Shown here: positions 5,849 through 6,649 of the stretch, piece after piece
Position numbering within the stretch: the stretch's first letter is position 1
Layout of the letters: each line of letters begins with the position of its first letter
NCBI GenBank assembly: GCA_041746415.1
Contig: JBGTHB010000090.1
Location: 1 to 6,649, forward strand
Length of the DNA stretch: 6,649 bases
Direction: 5' to 3'
From: JBGTHB01 sp041746415
GTDB lineage: Bacteria; Pseudomonadota; Gammaproteobacteria; Coxiellales; Coxiellaceae
Program-made: the position numbers and the translations under genes
The notes under the pieces: generated by a model
Database searches by the model: none
What the model saw: the letters and a program-made list of their open reading frames with translations, nothing else
What the model was told of the DNA's origin: nothing

Positions 5849-6649
5849 TCATGTAGGGTTTTTAGCGTGGCTTGGTGGCGGCGTATGAACTAAGTTTACA
5901 CCTCCACCATTGGCAAATAGTTCAGGCGTCCAGTTTGATTTTGGTTTTCTTATAGCGATTTCAGCGTTACGCATTACAAATTCCGCAATCATCTTTGCAT
6001 TACAGTTTTGGAATAATTCTTTTTGTCCAGAAACAGTTGTCTCACCGCTTTTGAGTATTAATTTTTTTGTGCCATGGCAAAATAATGTTTCGAGTTCATT
6101 TTCAAGTGTGGTTTTTTCATCAGGCCTGGTTGGAAATTTATTGAGTGTCTTTTCGATATTGGCATTATGTGTTTTTATTTTAGCAATAATTTCATTGAAG
6201 TAATTTTGAAGCGCCTTATTTTTATTAAACAATTTGCCTAGGCCGCCAATGCCATCCATAATACGTTGGTTTAAACCCGGTTTTTGCAAATGAGCAGACG
6301 CAACCATAAGACATTTAACGTAATCTTGAAAATAGGTATTAGCGCTTTCGTTACATGCATTAATCAACTTGCCCAGTTCGTTGTTAAAATCAATGATGCC
6401 TTGATGACTCATCCAATTACTACAGCTGCTACCAAAAGCACCATTTTGATTTAATAACGCACTGCTCAATAAAAATGCCAATGGGCTGGTGTTAATTTTT
6501 TCTGGATCAAGTTGCAACAGCGCTGGTCTATCATCTCCCTCATCGTCTTCGTCTTTGTGACCGCCAGCAAATTCGTGATCAATTAATGCGAGCTGGGAGA
6601 AATTAGCATTTGCTATTAAGTTTCCACTTCGATCCATATCCCATGTGAT
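5849..6649 (-). CDS. Kinase-like protein, C-terminal part (5' end outside window)
   Basis: The minus-strand frame is open to the right edge and ends in TGA at 5849-5851, giving 266 visible residues. An ATG at 6635-6637 is probably internal, because the frame continues upstream as ITWD and the first residues already look like the middle of a domain. DMDRSGN (visible 4-10) followed by LIDHEF (22-27) resembles the catalytic loop and metal-binding Asp of HipA-like and PI3K/PI4K-like kinases, whose usual form is DRHxxN followed by IDF, IDH or similar. The spacing here is one residue shorter than usual. An acidic tract, DEDDEGDD (33-40), and about 225 residues of unrecognised, probably helical, sequence follow, with several Cys and no membrane segment. 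Such proteins in Legionella-like bacteria may be toxin kinases or secreted effectors, but no secretion signal was identified. The gene converges on dnaE. Coding is likely; the kinase assignment is tentative. Confidence 0.7.
   Translation of the reverse strand: MTWDMDRSGNLIANANFSQLALIDHEFAGGHKDEDDEGDDRPALLQLDPEKINTSPLAFLLSSALLNQNGAFGSSCSNWMSHQGIIDFNNELGKLINACNESANTYFQDYVKCLMVASAHLQKPGLNQRIMDGIGGLGKLFNKNKALQNYFNEIIAKIKTHNANIEKTLNKFPTRPDEKTTLENELETLFCHGTKKLILKSGETTVSGQKELFQNCNAKMIAEFVMRNAEIAIRKPKSNWTPELFANGGGVNLVHTPPPSHAKNPT

Noticed and set aside
5844..5900. Intrinsic terminator after dnaE
   Set aside because: A TTTTT run is present at about 5859-5863, but no stable hairpin precedes it.
5910..6203. 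A 97-codon plus-strand open frame
   Set aside because: It is antisense to the kinase-like gene; its hydrophobic appearance comes from T-rich sequence opposite Lys/Asn/Glu codons.

Overview
The window looks like chromosomal DNA of a moderately AT-rich gammaproteobacterium. DnaE is of the E. coli type: PHP domain without its full metal-ligand set, internal clamp motif QTDLF and a C-terminal OB fold. The D-Ala-D-Ala ligase is DdlA-like, and rnhB lies near dnaE as in the common lpxA-lpxB-rnhB-dnaE order. A kinase-like accessory gene and palindromic repeats would suit a host-associated lineage such as Legionellales, but that placement is a guess.

Layout from left to right. (1) Positions 1-200 hold the 3' end of rnhB (RNase HII), + strand. 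(2) Positions 201-500 are non-coding and hold three short palindromic repeats in alternating orientation (+, -, +), forming a REP/BIME-like cluster between two convergent gene ends. (3) Positions 501-1001 on the - strand encode a 166-residue five-helix membrane protein of unknown function, with a good Shine-Dalgarno sequence and internal pentapeptide duplications. (4) Positions 1002-1243 are a divergent intergenic region with a candidate leftward promoter, an 8-bp-arm palindrome and a weak candidate rightward promoter. (5) Positions 1244-2350 encode a D-alanine--D-alanine ligase, 368 aa. (6) Positions 2415-5843 encode the DNA polymerase III alpha subunit, 1142 aa, 64 nt after ddl and probably cotranscribed with it. 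(7) Positions 5849-6649 on the - strand are the 3' part of a gene that runs off the right edge. Its visible N-terminal end resembles the catalytic loop and metal-binding segment of HipA/PI3K-PI4K-like kinases, followed by an acidic tract and a long uncharacterised C-terminal region.

rnhB, ddl and dnaE are housekeeping genes: removal of ribonucleotides from DNA, peptidoglycan precursor synthesis and chromosome replication. Compared with the usual rnhB-dnaE adjacency, this genome has a repeat cluster, an inverted membrane-protein gene and ddl between the two. No RNA gene, CRISPR array or complete mobile element was found. The least explained parts are the repeat cluster and the truncated kinase-like gene; I see no evidence for a complete new defence or mobile system in this window.
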